NCBI GenBank assembly: GCA_020718905.1
Contig: DYRD01000021.1
Span: 1 to 33,733, forward strand
DNA: 33,733 nt
Source of the DNA: Syntrophus aciditrophicus
GTDB lineage: Bacteria; Desulfobacterota; Syntrophia; Syntrophales; UBA8958
Reading direction: 5' to 3'
Positions 1-8,611 of this stretch are shown piece by piece. Both the position numbers and the translations under genes were made by a program. The stretch's first letter is position 1. The number at the start of each line of letters is the position of its first letter. The notes beneath the pieces are model-generated. The model searched no databases, was not told the origin of the DNA, and saw only the letters and a program-made list of their open reading frames with translations.

Positions 1-843
1 GATCTTGTTCAGGAAACCCTCGTTTTTGTCGGCCCGGGCCTCGACGACCTTTCCTTCCTGAAATCTAAGGCGGATGCCCGTAAATTCCCTTCCCTGATAG
101 ATGGCAGGATAGGAAAAACGGACGATGCCATGGGCGGATCTCTCTACCGGTCCCGTGAAGATCTCGCCGTCGGGCATGTTGTGATGGCCGTCGCAGTTAA
201 TAAAGATCCGGTCCGTAATGTCCAGTTCCAGGTCTGTTTCCGGGCCTGTAATGCGGACGTGTCTTTTTCCTCTTAGCCTGGAGATAATCCGTTCTTGCTG
301 CTCCGAGAGGCGCTTCCAGAAACCGACGGGATCGTTCAGATCGGGCATGCAGGCGGAAAATACGAAATCTTCGAAGTCCCGTAGGCTCATCTCCGCGTCC
401 TGGGCGTAGGCCGGGGTGGGGAAAAGGGTCCCCACCCAGCGCAGCTTACCCTGAGCGGCCCGCTTGAGGAAAATGTCCAGGATCTCCCCGCGGGCCTGGG
501 TGCGCTGGACGATGCGGGCAGGGTCCACGGCACTCAGGTTTTTCGTGTTGAGGGTTCCGGAGATGGAGATGGAAGCGTCATAGGTCTCGACGGCCAATCT
601 GGTGGGAGGATGGATAAATGTCAGTTGTTCTTCGTCACCGTGACGGTAAATAATCTCCTCCAGGTCGGAAAAGCCGAGCAGAGGCAGGGGATGTCCTCCG
701 GCCAGCAATATCTGGGCATAAACCTCCTTGAAGAGGAGCTCTGTCTCCGGCGTTCCGTTCAGAAATACCTTGTCTCCTTTTTTTATCTGCCCGGAGTAGT
801 TCACGAGCAGATGGGCCAGTTTTGTTAGGCGGGGGTCGATCAT
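1..843 (-). CDS. M29-family (thermophilic type) aminopeptidase, C-terminus cut by the window edge
   Basis: The frame is open from an ATG at 843 to base 1, giving 281 codons without a stop; the rest lies left of the window. It begins MIDPRLTKLAHLLVNYSGQI, typical of M29 (AmpS/PepS) metallo-aminopeptidases, which trim N-terminal residues in the cytoplasm using a two-metal centre. The stretch NCDGHHNMPDGEIFTGPVE matches the family's N-M-P-D-G-E-[IV]-F-T-x-P signature, whose Glu is the first metal ligand. The remaining ligands would lie beyond the edge. An AGGAAAGG ribosome site precedes the ATG. It starts 18 bases after the hydF stop, so it is probably co-transcribed with the hydrogenase genes, though no functional link is evident from the sequence. 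Confidence 0.85.
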   Translation of the reverse strand, partial: MIDPRLTKLAHLLVNYSGQIKKGDKVFLNGTPETELLFKEVYAQILLAGGHPLPLLGFSDLEEIIYRHGDEEQLTFIHPPTRLAVETYDASISISGTLNTKNLSAVDPARIVQRTQARGEILDIFLKRAAQGKLRWVGTLFPTPAYAQDAEMSLRDFEDFVFSACMPDLNDPVGFWKRLSEQQERIISRLRGKRHVRITGPETDLELDITDRIFINCDGHHNMPDGEIFTGPVERSAHGIVRFSYPAIYQGREFTGIRLRFQEGKVVEARADKNEGFLNKI

Positions 844-861
844 AAAATTTACCTTTCCTGT

Positions 862-2118
862 TTATTCTTCTGACATTCTTTCCTGCTCCCGCATCAGGGC
901 CGTCAGGGCGGCGGGGAAGGGGGCCAGTACCCGACGGATCACTCCCTGGGTGTAGGAGATGGCCAGACCGTAGTTGGTTATCGGCGTCCTCACCTCCCGG
1001 GCGCGTTCGATGCGGGAAAGCATTTCACGGCGATTGAGCGTACAGGCGCCGCAGTGAATTATCAATCGGTAACTGCTTAGATCGAGGGGGAAGTCGCGGC
1101 CCGCCACGACCTCAATATCCAACTCGCCGCCCACATACTGGCGCAGCCAGCGGGGGATCTTGATCCGGCCGATGTCGTCCTGGAGAGGGTGATGAGTGCA
1201 GGCCTCGGCAATGAGGATCCGGTCGCCCGGTTTCAATGATTCGATTGCCGCGACCCCTGCTGCTGCCGCATTCAGGTCGCCTTTCTGGCGGGCGAAGAGG
1301 ATGGAAAAAGTAGTGCAGGGTATCTCCGGTGGGACGTCGGCGGTAACCTTGAGGATCGCCTGAGAATCCGTAACCACCAGATCGGGGGGGCTGGTCAAAC
1401 GTTTAAGCAGGGCCGCCAGCTCCCGCTCCTTTACAATCAGAGCGGCGGCGTCATTGTCCAGGGTGTCCCTGATTGTTTGCACCTGGGGAAGGATGAGGCG
1501 TCCCTGGGGGGCCTGAAGATCAATGGGTGTCACCAGCACGACCAGGCCTCCGGGCGGCAATAGATCGCCGACCAACGAAGGCGAAGTAGCTCCTGCCCCC
1601 GGGGCAATTTTCCGGAGGTGTTCCTTGATGGCGGTTAAGGCCTTTTCTCTTCCCGTCCGGCGCTGGGCGGAAAGGCTGACCACCGGCAAACCCATCCTGG
1701 CGAAGCGCTCCAGGAATTCCAGCGTGGGAGCGGCCAGATCGATCTTGTTGATGCATACCAGGACAGCTATCTTGCGAGCGGCGGCTTCCCTGAGGATATC
1801 TTCCTCGTAGGCCGTCCATATCTGGGGCTCCACGACGAGGAGAATGATGTCTGCCCTCAGCAGGACCTGTTCCGTCTTGGCAAGGCGCTGGGCGGCCAGG
1901 GCGGAGACGTCGCCCATTCCCGCCGTGTCGAGAAACAATACGGGTCCGATGGGCAGGAGTTCACATGCCTTCTCCACCACATCCGTCGTTGTCCCCGCCA
2001 GAGGGGAGGTGATGGCGATGTCCTGCCCGGCCAGAAAGTTCAACAGCGTCGATTTTCCCACGTTAGTCCGGCCAAAGATAGCGATATGGATGCGGTTTCC
2101 CTTCGGTGTTTCCATCAT
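862..2118 (-). CDS. hydF: HydF, GTPase scaffold for [FeFe]-hydrogenase maturation
   Basis: HydF is the scaffold on which HydE and HydG assemble the di-iron subcluster before transfer to apo-HydA. The 418-residue protein is of normal family length. Its N-terminal GTPase domain shows the P-loop GRTNVGKS (16-23), DTAG (64-67) and NKID (124-127). The C-terminal [4Fe-4S] domain keeps the HydF pattern C-x-H (C307, H309) followed 46 residues later by HCGAC (355-359). The start overlaps the aspA stop (ATGA), so the two are translationally coupled. It lies three genes downstream of hydB and two downstream of hydA. hydE and hydG are not in the window and may lie beyond the left edge or elsewhere. Identification is secure from the combined GTPase and cysteine motifs. 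Confidence 0.97.
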   Translation of the reverse strand: MMETPKGNRIHIAIFGRTNVGKSTLLNFLAGQDIAITSPLAGTTTDVVEKACELLPIGPVLFLDTAGMGDVSALAAQRLAKTEQVLLRADIILLVVEPQIWTAYEEDILREAAARKIAVLVCINKIDLAAPTLEFLERFARMGLPVVSLSAQRRTGREKALTAIKEHLRKIAPGAGATSPSLVGDLLPPGGLVVLVTPIDLQAPQGRLILPQVQTIRDTLDNDAAALIVKERELAALLKRLTSPPDLVVTDSQAILKVTADVPPEIPCTTFSILFARQKGDLNAAAAGVAAIESLKPGDRILIAEACTHHPLQDDIGRIKIPRWLRQYVGGELDIEVVAGRDFPLDLSSYRLIIHCGACTLNRREMLSRIERAREVRTPITNYGLAISYTQGVIRRVLAPFPAALTALMREQERMSEE

Positions 2119-3527
2119 GGCTTGAGGTCTCCCTGCGCCGGGCGGCGCCCCAGGGCCGTCAGCCGGAAAGGAGAAAGGGCCTCTTCAATGAATTCCTGCC
2201 CGAGCCTTGCGGCGAGAAATTCCCGGAATGATAATTTCGGTCGGGAAGACAGACCTTGCCCTTCCTGGAATTCTTTCACGATGGCCGCCGCCTCTGCATA
2301 GGAAAGGGAGGGCAGGAGGGCCGTGATGAGCATGGAACTGTGATCGGCGTATTCCCGGCAAACCTCCTCATTGGCCGTGACGGTCTGCAGATGGTCGGCC
2401 AGCAGGAGGTTGATCCTTTTGAGCAGTCCGAGGGATTCGAGGAGGGCGAAGGACAAAAGGGGCAGGAACTCATTGATCTGCCACGTTCCCCGGCTGGCGG
2501 CGTCGGCGATAATGAAATCGTTGGCTATGACCTTCATACCCGTCTGGATGGCCGCTTCCATCAGTACCGGGTTGACCTTGCCGGGCATGAGGGATGAGCC
2601 CGCCTGCAAGGGGGGGAGGGCGATTTCCCCGGTGAAGTGAAGGAGTCGCAGGTCATTGGCGATCTTGACGAGACTTACGGCCTGGGCCTTCAGGATGCCC
2701 GCAACCTCGACGAAGGCATCCGCATTCGCTGTTTCCCCCATGATGTTCTCTCCCCGGGCGAGACCCAGACCGGTAACCTCCCGGAGTTTTTCGATGACGA
2801 GAAAGATATAGTCCCGGGGGGCGGCAAGGCCCGTACCGACGGCTGTTCCACCCAGATTGACTACCCGGAGCCGCTCCTCGCATTTGAAGGTCCGCCAGCG
2901 ATCCCGGGAGACGGCCTCGGCGAAGGCGGAAAACTCCGCCCCCAGGGTGATCGGTATGGCTTCCTGGAGTTCCGTCCTGCCGATCTTGACGATCCGGGCG
3001 AATTCCCTTTCTTTGCCCTGAAACACCCCCTGGAGGCGGGCCGTCTCCTCGCTCAGTTCCCGGAGACCGTAAATAGCGGCAATCCGGATCGCTGTGGGGA
3101 AGACATCGTTGGTCGATTGATGCATGTTCACGTCCCGGAGAGGGTGGACATGCTCGTAGGCCCCCCGGGGAAGTCCAAGCATTTCGAGGGCCCGGTTGGC
3201 AATGACCTCGTTGATATTCATATTGACGGACGTGCCTGCCCCTCCCTGGAGGGCGTCCAGGGGAAACTGGTCAGACAGGCGGCCGGCCGCAATTTCCGAG
3301 CAGGCGGCCAGAATGGCGGCGGCTTTTTCTTTAGATAGATAGGCGAGCTCCGTATTTGCAAGGCAGCAGGCCTGCTTGACCAGGGCCAAAGCCCTCACCA
3401 GGGAGAGAGATACGGGATAGCCGCTGATGGGGAAATTATGGCGGGCCCGCTCCGTATGGATGCCCCAATAAACATTGTCGGGAAGCTCTTTTTTACCGAG
3501 AAAATCTTCTTCGCTTCGCATCGGCAT
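2115..3527 (-). CDS. aspA: Aspartate ammonia-lyase (aspartase), hydrogenase-cluster type
   Basis: Aspartase converts L-aspartate to fumarate and ammonia. The frame has the superfamily signature GSSLMPGKVNP (about residues 310-320 of a 470-residue product), plus GTSVNMNINEVIANRA, DVNMHQSTND and TELQEAIPITLGAEF, all aspartase-like rather than fumarase-specific. The frame stays open to a TTG at 3596, but the family start (M-R-x-E-x-D-F-L-G) is matched by ATG at 3527 or 3521; the 3527 start gives 470 aa, the usual length. The gene sits between hydA and hydF and overlaps hydF by four bases. In several anaerobes aspartase genes accompany hydEFG. A role in supplying ammonia for the azadithiolate bridge of the H-cluster is an inference. 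General aspartate catabolism is the alternative. Confidence 0.92.
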   Translation of the reverse strand: MPMRSEEDFLGKKELPDNVYWGIHTERARHNFPISGYPVSLSLVRALALVKQACCLANTELAYLSKEKAAAILAACSEIAAGRLSDQFPLDALQGGAGTSVNMNINEVIANRALEMLGLPRGAYEHVHPLRDVNMHQSTNDVFPTAIRIAAIYGLRELSEETARLQGVFQGKEREFARIVKIGRTELQEAIPITLGAEFSAFAEAVSRDRWRTFKCEERLRVVNLGGTAVGTGLAAPRDYIFLVIEKLREVTGLGLARGENIMGETANADAFVEVAGILKAQAVSLVKIANDLRLLHFTGEIALPPLQAGSSLMPGKVNPVLMEAAIQTGMKVIANDFIIADAASRGTWQINEFLPLLSFALLESLGLLKRINLLLADHLQTVTANEEVCREYADHSSMLITALLPSLSYAEAAAIVKEFQEGQGLSSRPKLSFREFLAARLGQEFIEEALSPFRLTALGRRPAQGDLKP

Positions 3528-3578
3528 GGGTCTGCAGCTCAAGATGAAGAATGGAAAACTATTGGCTTGGCACGGAAA

Positions 3579-3610
3579 GGGAGGGACGCTTGCCAAAAGA
3601 CATCCCTCCC
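3579..3610 (-). other. Intergenic stem-loop between hydA and aspA
   Basis: An 8-bp perfect inverted repeat, GGGAGGGA at 3579-3586 and TCCCTCCC at 3603-3610, with a 16-base loop lies just after the hydA stop in the minus-strand operon. It has no T-tract, so it is not an intrinsic terminator. It might stabilise the 3' end of the hydA message. Functional meaning is unproven. Confidence 0.35.
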
Positions 3611-3626
3611 CCTCCGTGGTTAAAGA

Positions 3627-5510
3627 TTAACGTTTTTCTTCCGGACTCAGGGGGTCTTTCTCCGCCCCTTCGCAGGCCTGATGGACAAGTTCGGACCCGC
3701 GGGTTACGACGTGCCCATGCAATAGCTCGTGAGACTTGTGTCCTTCTGGTCTCTTGGGCAGTGGGTGCGGAGCGTCCGTCCCTCTGGCCAGGTAGTGAGT
3801 ATGAAGGAGTTCATGGGATTTATGACCCAGGGGCTCCTTGAGGAAGACATCGTAAATCTTCGTAATCGACGGATTCTCGTGGGACTGGCGATATTTCTGG
3901 ACGCCTCCGTCATCCTTGTACAGGGCTGCCGAGCGGAGCGTCCGGATTTCATTGGTGGTGGGGATAGGTTCTCCGCCGCCGGCGATGCAACCGCCGGGGC
4001 AGCACATGACCTCGATGAAGGCATAATTGGCCTTCCCTTCCCGGATGAGGTCCATAATCTTTCTCGCGTTGCCGAGGCCATGGGCTATGGCCACGGATAC
4101 ATCTCCGAGGGGGCCAACTTTCAGGGTTGCCTCTTTAACCCCCTCCAGACCCCGGACGGGGATAATGTTCAGATTCGGTAGGTTTTCTCCCGTGACCACG
4201 GCGTAAACGGTGCGCAGGGCTGCTTCCATGACACCGCCGGTGGCCCCGAAGATAGTGCCGGCTCCCGTGTATTCGCCCATGGGGGCGTCGTGAGCCTCAT
4301 CGGCCAGATTGAGGAAATCGATGCCCCCTTCCTTGATCATGCGGGCCAGCTCCCGTGTTGTCAGGACGTAATCTACATCACGATAGCCACTGCTGTTCAT
4401 CTCCGGCCGTTGGGCCTCGAATTTCTTGGCTGTGCAGGGCATAATTGAGACCACGACGATATCCTTGGGATCAATACCGGCTGTCTGGGCGTAGTATGTC
4501 TTGGCCATGGCCCCGAACATCTGCTGGGGTGATTTGCAGGTGGAGAGATGATCGAGGAGATCGGGGTAGAAGTGCTCGCAGAACTTGATCCACCCGGGGC
4601 TGCAGGAGGTGATCATAGGCAGCTTGCCACCCTCTTTTACCCGCTTGAGGAGTTCATTTCCTTCTTCGATGATCGTCAAATCGGCTGCAAAATTGGTGTC
4701 GAAAACCTTGTCAAAACCAAGTTTACGCAAGGCGGCAATCATCTTGCCCGTTACGAGGGAGCCGGGCGGTAGCCCGAATTCTTCTCCCAGGGCCGCCCGT
4801 ATGGCCGGCGCTTCCTGGACGACGACATGTTTGGATGGGTTCTGCAATTCTTTCCAGACGGCGTCCACGTCGTCCTTTTCATAAATGGCGCCCACGGGAC
4901 AGGCCATAATGCATTGACCGCAGGCGATGCAGTTCGATTCGATGAGGGGCATATCAAAGGCCGGTACGACCTTGACGTCGCCGCCCCGCCAGGCCGGAGT
5001 CAGGACGCTGACAGTCTGGACCTGTTCACATACGGTGACGCACCGGTGACAATTGATACATTTCCGGTTGTCCCGAACGAGGGAGGGACTGGAGCTGTCG
5101 ATTCCCCCCGTTTCGGGGAAATAAGTGCGCTCGAAACGGACCTCTTTGACGCCCACCTGTTCGGCTACACGCTGCAATTCACAGTTGCCGTTGCGGATAC
5201 AGTAGTTGCATTCCTGGGGATGATCGGCCAGCAGCAGCTCCACGACCATCCGGCGGGCCGTGCGGACCCGGCCGGTATTGGTATGAATTACCATTCCTTC
5301 GGTTACGGGATAGACGCAGGAGGCGATGAGGTTCCGCTGTCCTTCCACTTCGACCAGGCACACCCGGCAGGCCCCGGGGGTATGGCCGATTTCAAACCAG
5401 GCGCAGAGAGTCGGAATTGTGAAGCCCGCCTTTTGAGCGGCGGCGAAGATGGTCGCCCCCGGTTCCACTTCCACATTTATATTATTGACTTTAACTGTGA
5501 TAAGAGACAT
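3627..5510 (-). CDS. hydA: HydA, catalytic subunit of multimeric [FeFe] hydrogenase
   Basis: Group A [FeFe] hydrogenase large subunit, 627 aa, carrying the H-cluster and a relay of FeS clusters. In order: NuoG-like [2Fe-2S] domain (C36, C48, C51, C65); His-Cys3 [4Fe-4S] site (H97, C101, C104, C110); 2x[4Fe-4S] ferredoxin domain (C151-C161 and C194-C204); H-cluster domain with P1 TSCSPGW (301-307), P2 MPCTAKKFE (357-365) and P3 E-V-M-C-C-P-G-G-C (500-508) followed by GGGEP. P1 has Ser where many enzymes have a second Cys. The family's C-terminal tail GHKSHELLHTHY (562-573) appears a second time at 590-600, extending the protein. A GGAGGT site precedes the ATG. It follows hydB by 26 bases and should form one complex with HydB, the HndB-like subunit and HydC in the cytoplasm. 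Confidence 0.97.
   Translation of the reverse strand: MSLITVKVNNINVEVEPGATIFAAAQKAGFTIPTLCAWFEIGHTPGACRVCLVEVEGQRNLIASCVYPVTEGMVIHTNTGRVRTARRMVVELLLADHPQECNYCIRNGNCELQRVAEQVGVKEVRFERTYFPETGGIDSSSPSLVRDNRKCINCHRCVTVCEQVQTVSVLTPAWRGGDVKVVPAFDMPLIESNCIACGQCIMACPVGAIYEKDDVDAVWKELQNPSKHVVVQEAPAIRAALGEEFGLPPGSLVTGKMIAALRKLGFDKVFDTNFAADLTIIEEGNELLKRVKEGGKLPMITSCSPGWIKFCEHFYPDLLDHLSTCKSPQQMFGAMAKTYYAQTAGIDPKDIVVVSIMPCTAKKFEAQRPEMNSSGYRDVDYVLTTRELARMIKEGGIDFLNLADEAHDAPMGEYTGAGTIFGATGGVMEAALRTVYAVVTGENLPNLNIIPVRGLEGVKEATLKVGPLGDVSVAIAHGLGNARKIMDLIREGKANYAFIEVMCCPGGCIAGGGEPIPTTNEIRTLRSAALYKDDGGVQKYRQSHENPSITKIYDVFLKEPLGHKSHELLHTHYLARGTDAPHPLPKRPEGHKSHELLHGHVVTRGSELVHQACEGAEKDPLSPEEKR
3696..3827 (-). repeat. 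Coding repeat: duplicated C-terminal tail of HydA
   Basis: Residues 562-577 (3780-3827) and 590-605 (3696-3743) of HydA repeat the 16-residue unit beginning GHKSHELLH, 28 residues apart, with 12 of 16 positions identical. Over the nine identical leading residues, eight codons differ synonymously between copies (for example GGT/GGA, CAT/CAC, AAA/AAG). The duplication is therefore old and the peptide has been held by selection. Confidence 0.85.
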
Positions 5511-5536
5511 TTATACCTCCATATATTTAGATCTAC

Positions 5537-8500
5537 TTACACCTCGGCGTCACACCGGAGGCAACGGGTTGCCTCTTTGACGGCGTCTTCCATGGAGAAG
5601 CCAAGTTCCACTTCCACAAAACTAGTTTTTCGCTCCGGTCCGTGCAACTCCGGCATTTTGACCTGGGGCGCTTCCTCGCCTTCCTCATCGATGATAAGCG
5701 GAATATCGATCTTTTCTTCCGCCGGCTCTTCATATGCCGGTTCGCCAGCGGCGAGTCTGATTGCGGCGTCCATGTCCCGGGCCGCCTGATGACCCGCAGC
5801 GATGGCCCCTATTACCGTATCGGGTCCCGATACGGCGTCACCGCCGGCGTAGAATCTGGCGGCTGTTGTCTGGGACTTGCTGCCCTTTGCCAGATCGAAG
5901 CAATCCCACTTATTCACGGACACTCCGCTGTCCTTGGGGACAAAGGTCAGATCCGGGACCTGCCCGATAGCGGCAATAATGGCGTCCACGGCGAGGGTGA
6001 AGGTTGATCCGGGAATGGCCACCGGCTTTCTTCTGCCACTGCGGTCAAACTCGCCGAGCTTCATTCGCTCACAGGTGATGCCAGAGACCTTGCCGCCTTT
6101 GGCATCGATCTTCAGGGGGGCGACGAGGTATTCGATCTTGATCCCTTCGTCTTCCGCAGCGATGATCTCTTCGCTGGCAGCGGGCATATCCTTCCGTTCC
6201 CGGCGATAGAGAATAGTGACGTCCGCCCCGAGACGGAGAGCAACCCGGGCGGCGTCAATGGCCGAATTCCCGCCGCCGATTACGGCGACCTTCGAGCCCA
6301 GGGTCTTTTCACCTTTAACCCAGGCTTCTTCATGGACGTTGAAATCCCTCAGGAACTCCACTCCCCCATGGACGCCGGAGAGGTCTTCCCCTGCCACGCC
6401 CATCTTCTGGCTCTTGTGAGCTCCGGGGGCCAGGTAGACATAATCGAAATCCTTGCTGACAGTTGCGAAAGGCAGATCCCGTCCTACGCGGATGTTGCAT
6501 TTGATCTCCACTCCGAGGGCGGTCACGGCGGCGATTTCGTTGGCCAGGATCTTACGGGGGAGGCGGTACGCGGGAATCGCCCAGCGGAGCATGCCCCCCG
6601 GCTCGGAAAGCTCCTCGAAAACCGTTACCTTGTATCCGCGCAAGGCCAGATCCCGGGCCGCCGTTAAACCGGCAGGGCCGGCGCCGCCGACGGCGATCTT
6701 TTCTTTCCGGGTTACGGCGACGGGTGCGATCTTTGGTCGCGGGGCGTTGTCGCTGATGAAGCGTTTAAGGAATTTGATGGCAATCGGTTCGTCCATTTTG
6801 CCACGTCGGCACTTAGTCTGGCATTTGTGATCGCATACCCGTCCGCAGACCGATGGGAATGGGTTAGTGTGCAGCAGCACCTTATAGGCGTCTTCCATAC
6901 GGTTGGCCCTAATCAGGGCGATGTAGGAAGGAATATCCATCTCGATGGGACAGGTATGCTGGCAGGGAGACTTGAAAAGGGCGGTGCAGACCGCCGCTTC
7001 GCAACGGTGGTTCCGGATGTGATCCTCATACTCTTTCCGGAAGTAACGGATGGTGCTCAGGACCGGATTTGGTGCCGTCTGGCCCAAACCGCAAAGAGAT
7101 GCGTCCTTGATTATGGGGGCCATCTCTTCCAGTAGTTCGATGTCCCCTTCCGAGCCCTTGCCCAGAGTAATGTTTGTCAGGATCTGGAGCATCCGCTTGG
7201 TACCTTCCCGGCAGGGGGTACATTTACCGCAGGACTCATCCTGGCAAAAATCCATGAAGAACCGGGCCATGTCCACGGCGCAGTTGTCTTCGTTCATGAC
7301 GATCAGGCCCCCCGATCCCATGATGGCCCCTAATTCGGCTACCTTTTCATAGTCCACCGAGGCGTTGAGATGCTCAATGGGAATACAGCCCCCCGAGGGG
7401 CCTCCCAACTGGGCGGCTTTGAATTTCTTGCCTTTGGGGATGCCGCCGCCGATATCATAGACGATGGTTCCGAGGGTGGTCCCCATGGGAACTTCCACGA
7501 GGCCGACGTTATTGACGTCTCCCGTGAGGGCGAAGACTTTTGTTCCCTTGCTCTTTTCCGTGCCGACGCCGGCATACCAGGAGCCGCCCCGGAGGATGAT
7601 CTGGCCGATATTGGCGAGGGTTTCCACGTTATTGAGGACGGATGGCCGCTGCCAGAGACCGGCGATGGCGGGGAAGGGCGGACGGGGGCGGGGCATCCCT
7701 CTTTTTCCTTCGATGGAGGTCATCAAGGCGGTTTCCTCGCCGCAGACAAAGGCCCCGGCTCCTTGATAGATTTCCAGGTCAAAGTCAAAACCCGTACCCA
7801 GGATATTGCTGCCCAGGAGTCCCATTTCCTTGGCCTGGTCAATGGCGATATTCATACGGCTGATGGCCAGGGGATATTCGGCGCGGCAGTAGATGTACCC
7901 GTGATGGGAACCGATGGCCTTGGCGGCGATGACCATGCCCTCGAGGACGGCATGGGGATCCGCTTCCAGGACGCTCCGGTCCATGAAGGCCCCGGGGTCC
8001 CCTTCGTCGGCGTTACACAGTACGTACTTGATCTCCCCCGGAGAGGCGGCGGCAAACTTCCATTTCAGCCCCGTGGGGAAGCCGGCGCCTCCCCGACCGC
8101 GCAGACCCGAGGTGAGGACTTCCTGGACGATGTCTTCGGCGCTCAGTTCGGTCAGGGCCTTGGCCATCCCCTGGTAGCCGTCCCGGGCGATGTATTCTTC
8201 AATTTTCTCCGGATCGATGAGCCCCCTGTTCCTGAGCACCCGCAGCTCCTGAAGGGCGAAGAAGGGGATTTCCTGCATCGTCGGAATAACCTCTTCCGTG
8301 GTGGGTTCCCGGTAAAGCAGCCGCTCGAGAATGCGGCCCTTGATCAGGTGTTCTTCCACAAGTTCAGGGATGTCCTCGGCTTTGATCAGCATATAGATGA
8401 CGCCTTCCGGATAGACAACCATGATCGGGCCCATGGCGCAGAAGCCGTTACACCCCGTTTCGACGATCTTAATCTCTTCGGAGAGCTTTCTTTTGGCCAG

Positions 8501-8593
8501 CTCTGCCACCAATGCCTTTTTGACATTAAGACTTCCGGAGGCATGGCAGCCGGTGCCGCCACAAATCAGTAAGTGTGATCGGAATACCTTCAT
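5537..8593 (-). CDS. hydB: HydB: NuoF-like flavoprotein fused to a GltD/NfnB-like NADPH-FAD module
   Basis: A 1018-residue fusion. Residues 1-95 are a thioredoxin-like [2Fe-2S] domain (C11, C16, C48, C52). Residues about 105-530 are NuoF: FMN/NADH elements GLRGRGGAGFPTGLKW (163-178) and NADEGDPGAFMDR (194-206), GAGAFVCGEETAL (278-290), and a [4Fe-4S] site ESCGKCTPC (C455, C458, C461) plus C501. Where Hyd/Hnd homologues usually carry a C-terminal ferredoxin, this protein continues at about 530 into a GltD-like half: N-terminal cysteines (C544, C548, C583, C587, C591, C595), FAD motif GAGPAG (637-642), NAD(P)H motif VIGGGNSAIDAARVALRLGA (771-790) and a closing GD-x(6)-T-V motif (918-927). A GAGGAGG site precedes the start. 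Such fusions are recalled from NADP-linked bifurcating hydrogenases and related transhydrogenases; NADP(H) use here is inferred. Confidence 0.95.
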   Translation of the reverse strand: MKVFRSHLLICGGTGCHASGSLNVKKALVAELAKRKLSEEIKIVETGCNGFCAMGPIMVVYPEGVIYMLIKAEDIPELVEEHLIKGRILERLLYREPTTEEVIPTMQEIPFFALQELRVLRNRGLIDPEKIEEYIARDGYQGMAKALTELSAEDIVQEVLTSGLRGRGGAGFPTGLKWKFAAASPGEIKYVLCNADEGDPGAFMDRSVLEADPHAVLEGMVIAAKAIGSHHGYIYCRAEYPLAISRMNIAIDQAKEMGLLGSNILGTGFDFDLEIYQGAGAFVCGEETALMTSIEGKRGMPRPRPPFPAIAGLWQRPSVLNNVETLANIGQIILRGGSWYAGVGTEKSKGTKVFALTGDVNNVGLVEVPMGTTLGTIVYDIGGGIPKGKKFKAAQLGGPSGGCIPIEHLNASVDYEKVAELGAIMGSGGLIVMNEDNCAVDMARFFMDFCQDESCGKCTPCREGTKRMLQILTNITLGKGSEGDIELLEEMAPIIKDASLCGLGQTAPNPVLSTIRYFRKEYEDHIRNHRCEAAVCTALFKSPCQHTCPIEMDIPSYIALIRANRMEDAYKVLLHTNPFPSVCGRVCDHKCQTKCRRGKMDEPIAIKFLKRFISDNAPRPKIAPVAVTRKEKIAVGGAGPAGLTAARDLALRGYKVTVFEELSEPGGMLRWAIPAYRLPRKILANEIAAVTALGVEIKCNIRVGRDLPFATVSKDFDYVYLAPGAHKSQKMGVAGEDLSGVHGGVEFLRDFNVHEEAWVKGEKTLGSKVAVIGGGNSAIDAARVALRLGADVTILYRRERKDMPAASEEIIAAEDEGIKIEYLVAPLKIDAKGGKVSGITCERMKLGEFDRSGRRKPVAIPGSTFTLAVDAIIAAIGQVPDLTFVPKDSGVSVNKWDCFDLAKGSKSQTTAARFYAGGDAVSGPDTVIGAIAAGHQAARDMDAAIRLAAGEPAYEEPAEEKIDIPLIIDEEGEEAPQVKMPELHGPERKTSFVEVELGFSMEDAVKEATRCLRCDAEV

Positions 8594-8611
8594 TAAGTTT
8601 ATATCCTCCTC

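Noticed and set aside
3528-3596. N-terminal extension of aspA from a TTG at 3596
   Set aside because: The extra 23 residues match nothing in the aspartase family; ATG 3527 gives the normal length.
4827-5789. Plus-strand open frame of 320 codons across the hydA and hydB genes
   Set aside because: It is antisense to firmly identified coding sequence and its translation has no recognisable domain.
7370-8572. Plus-strand open frame of 400 codons inside hydB
   Set aside because: It is a shadow of the GC-rich third-position bias of hydB on the other strand; the minus-strand protein has full NuoF motifs.
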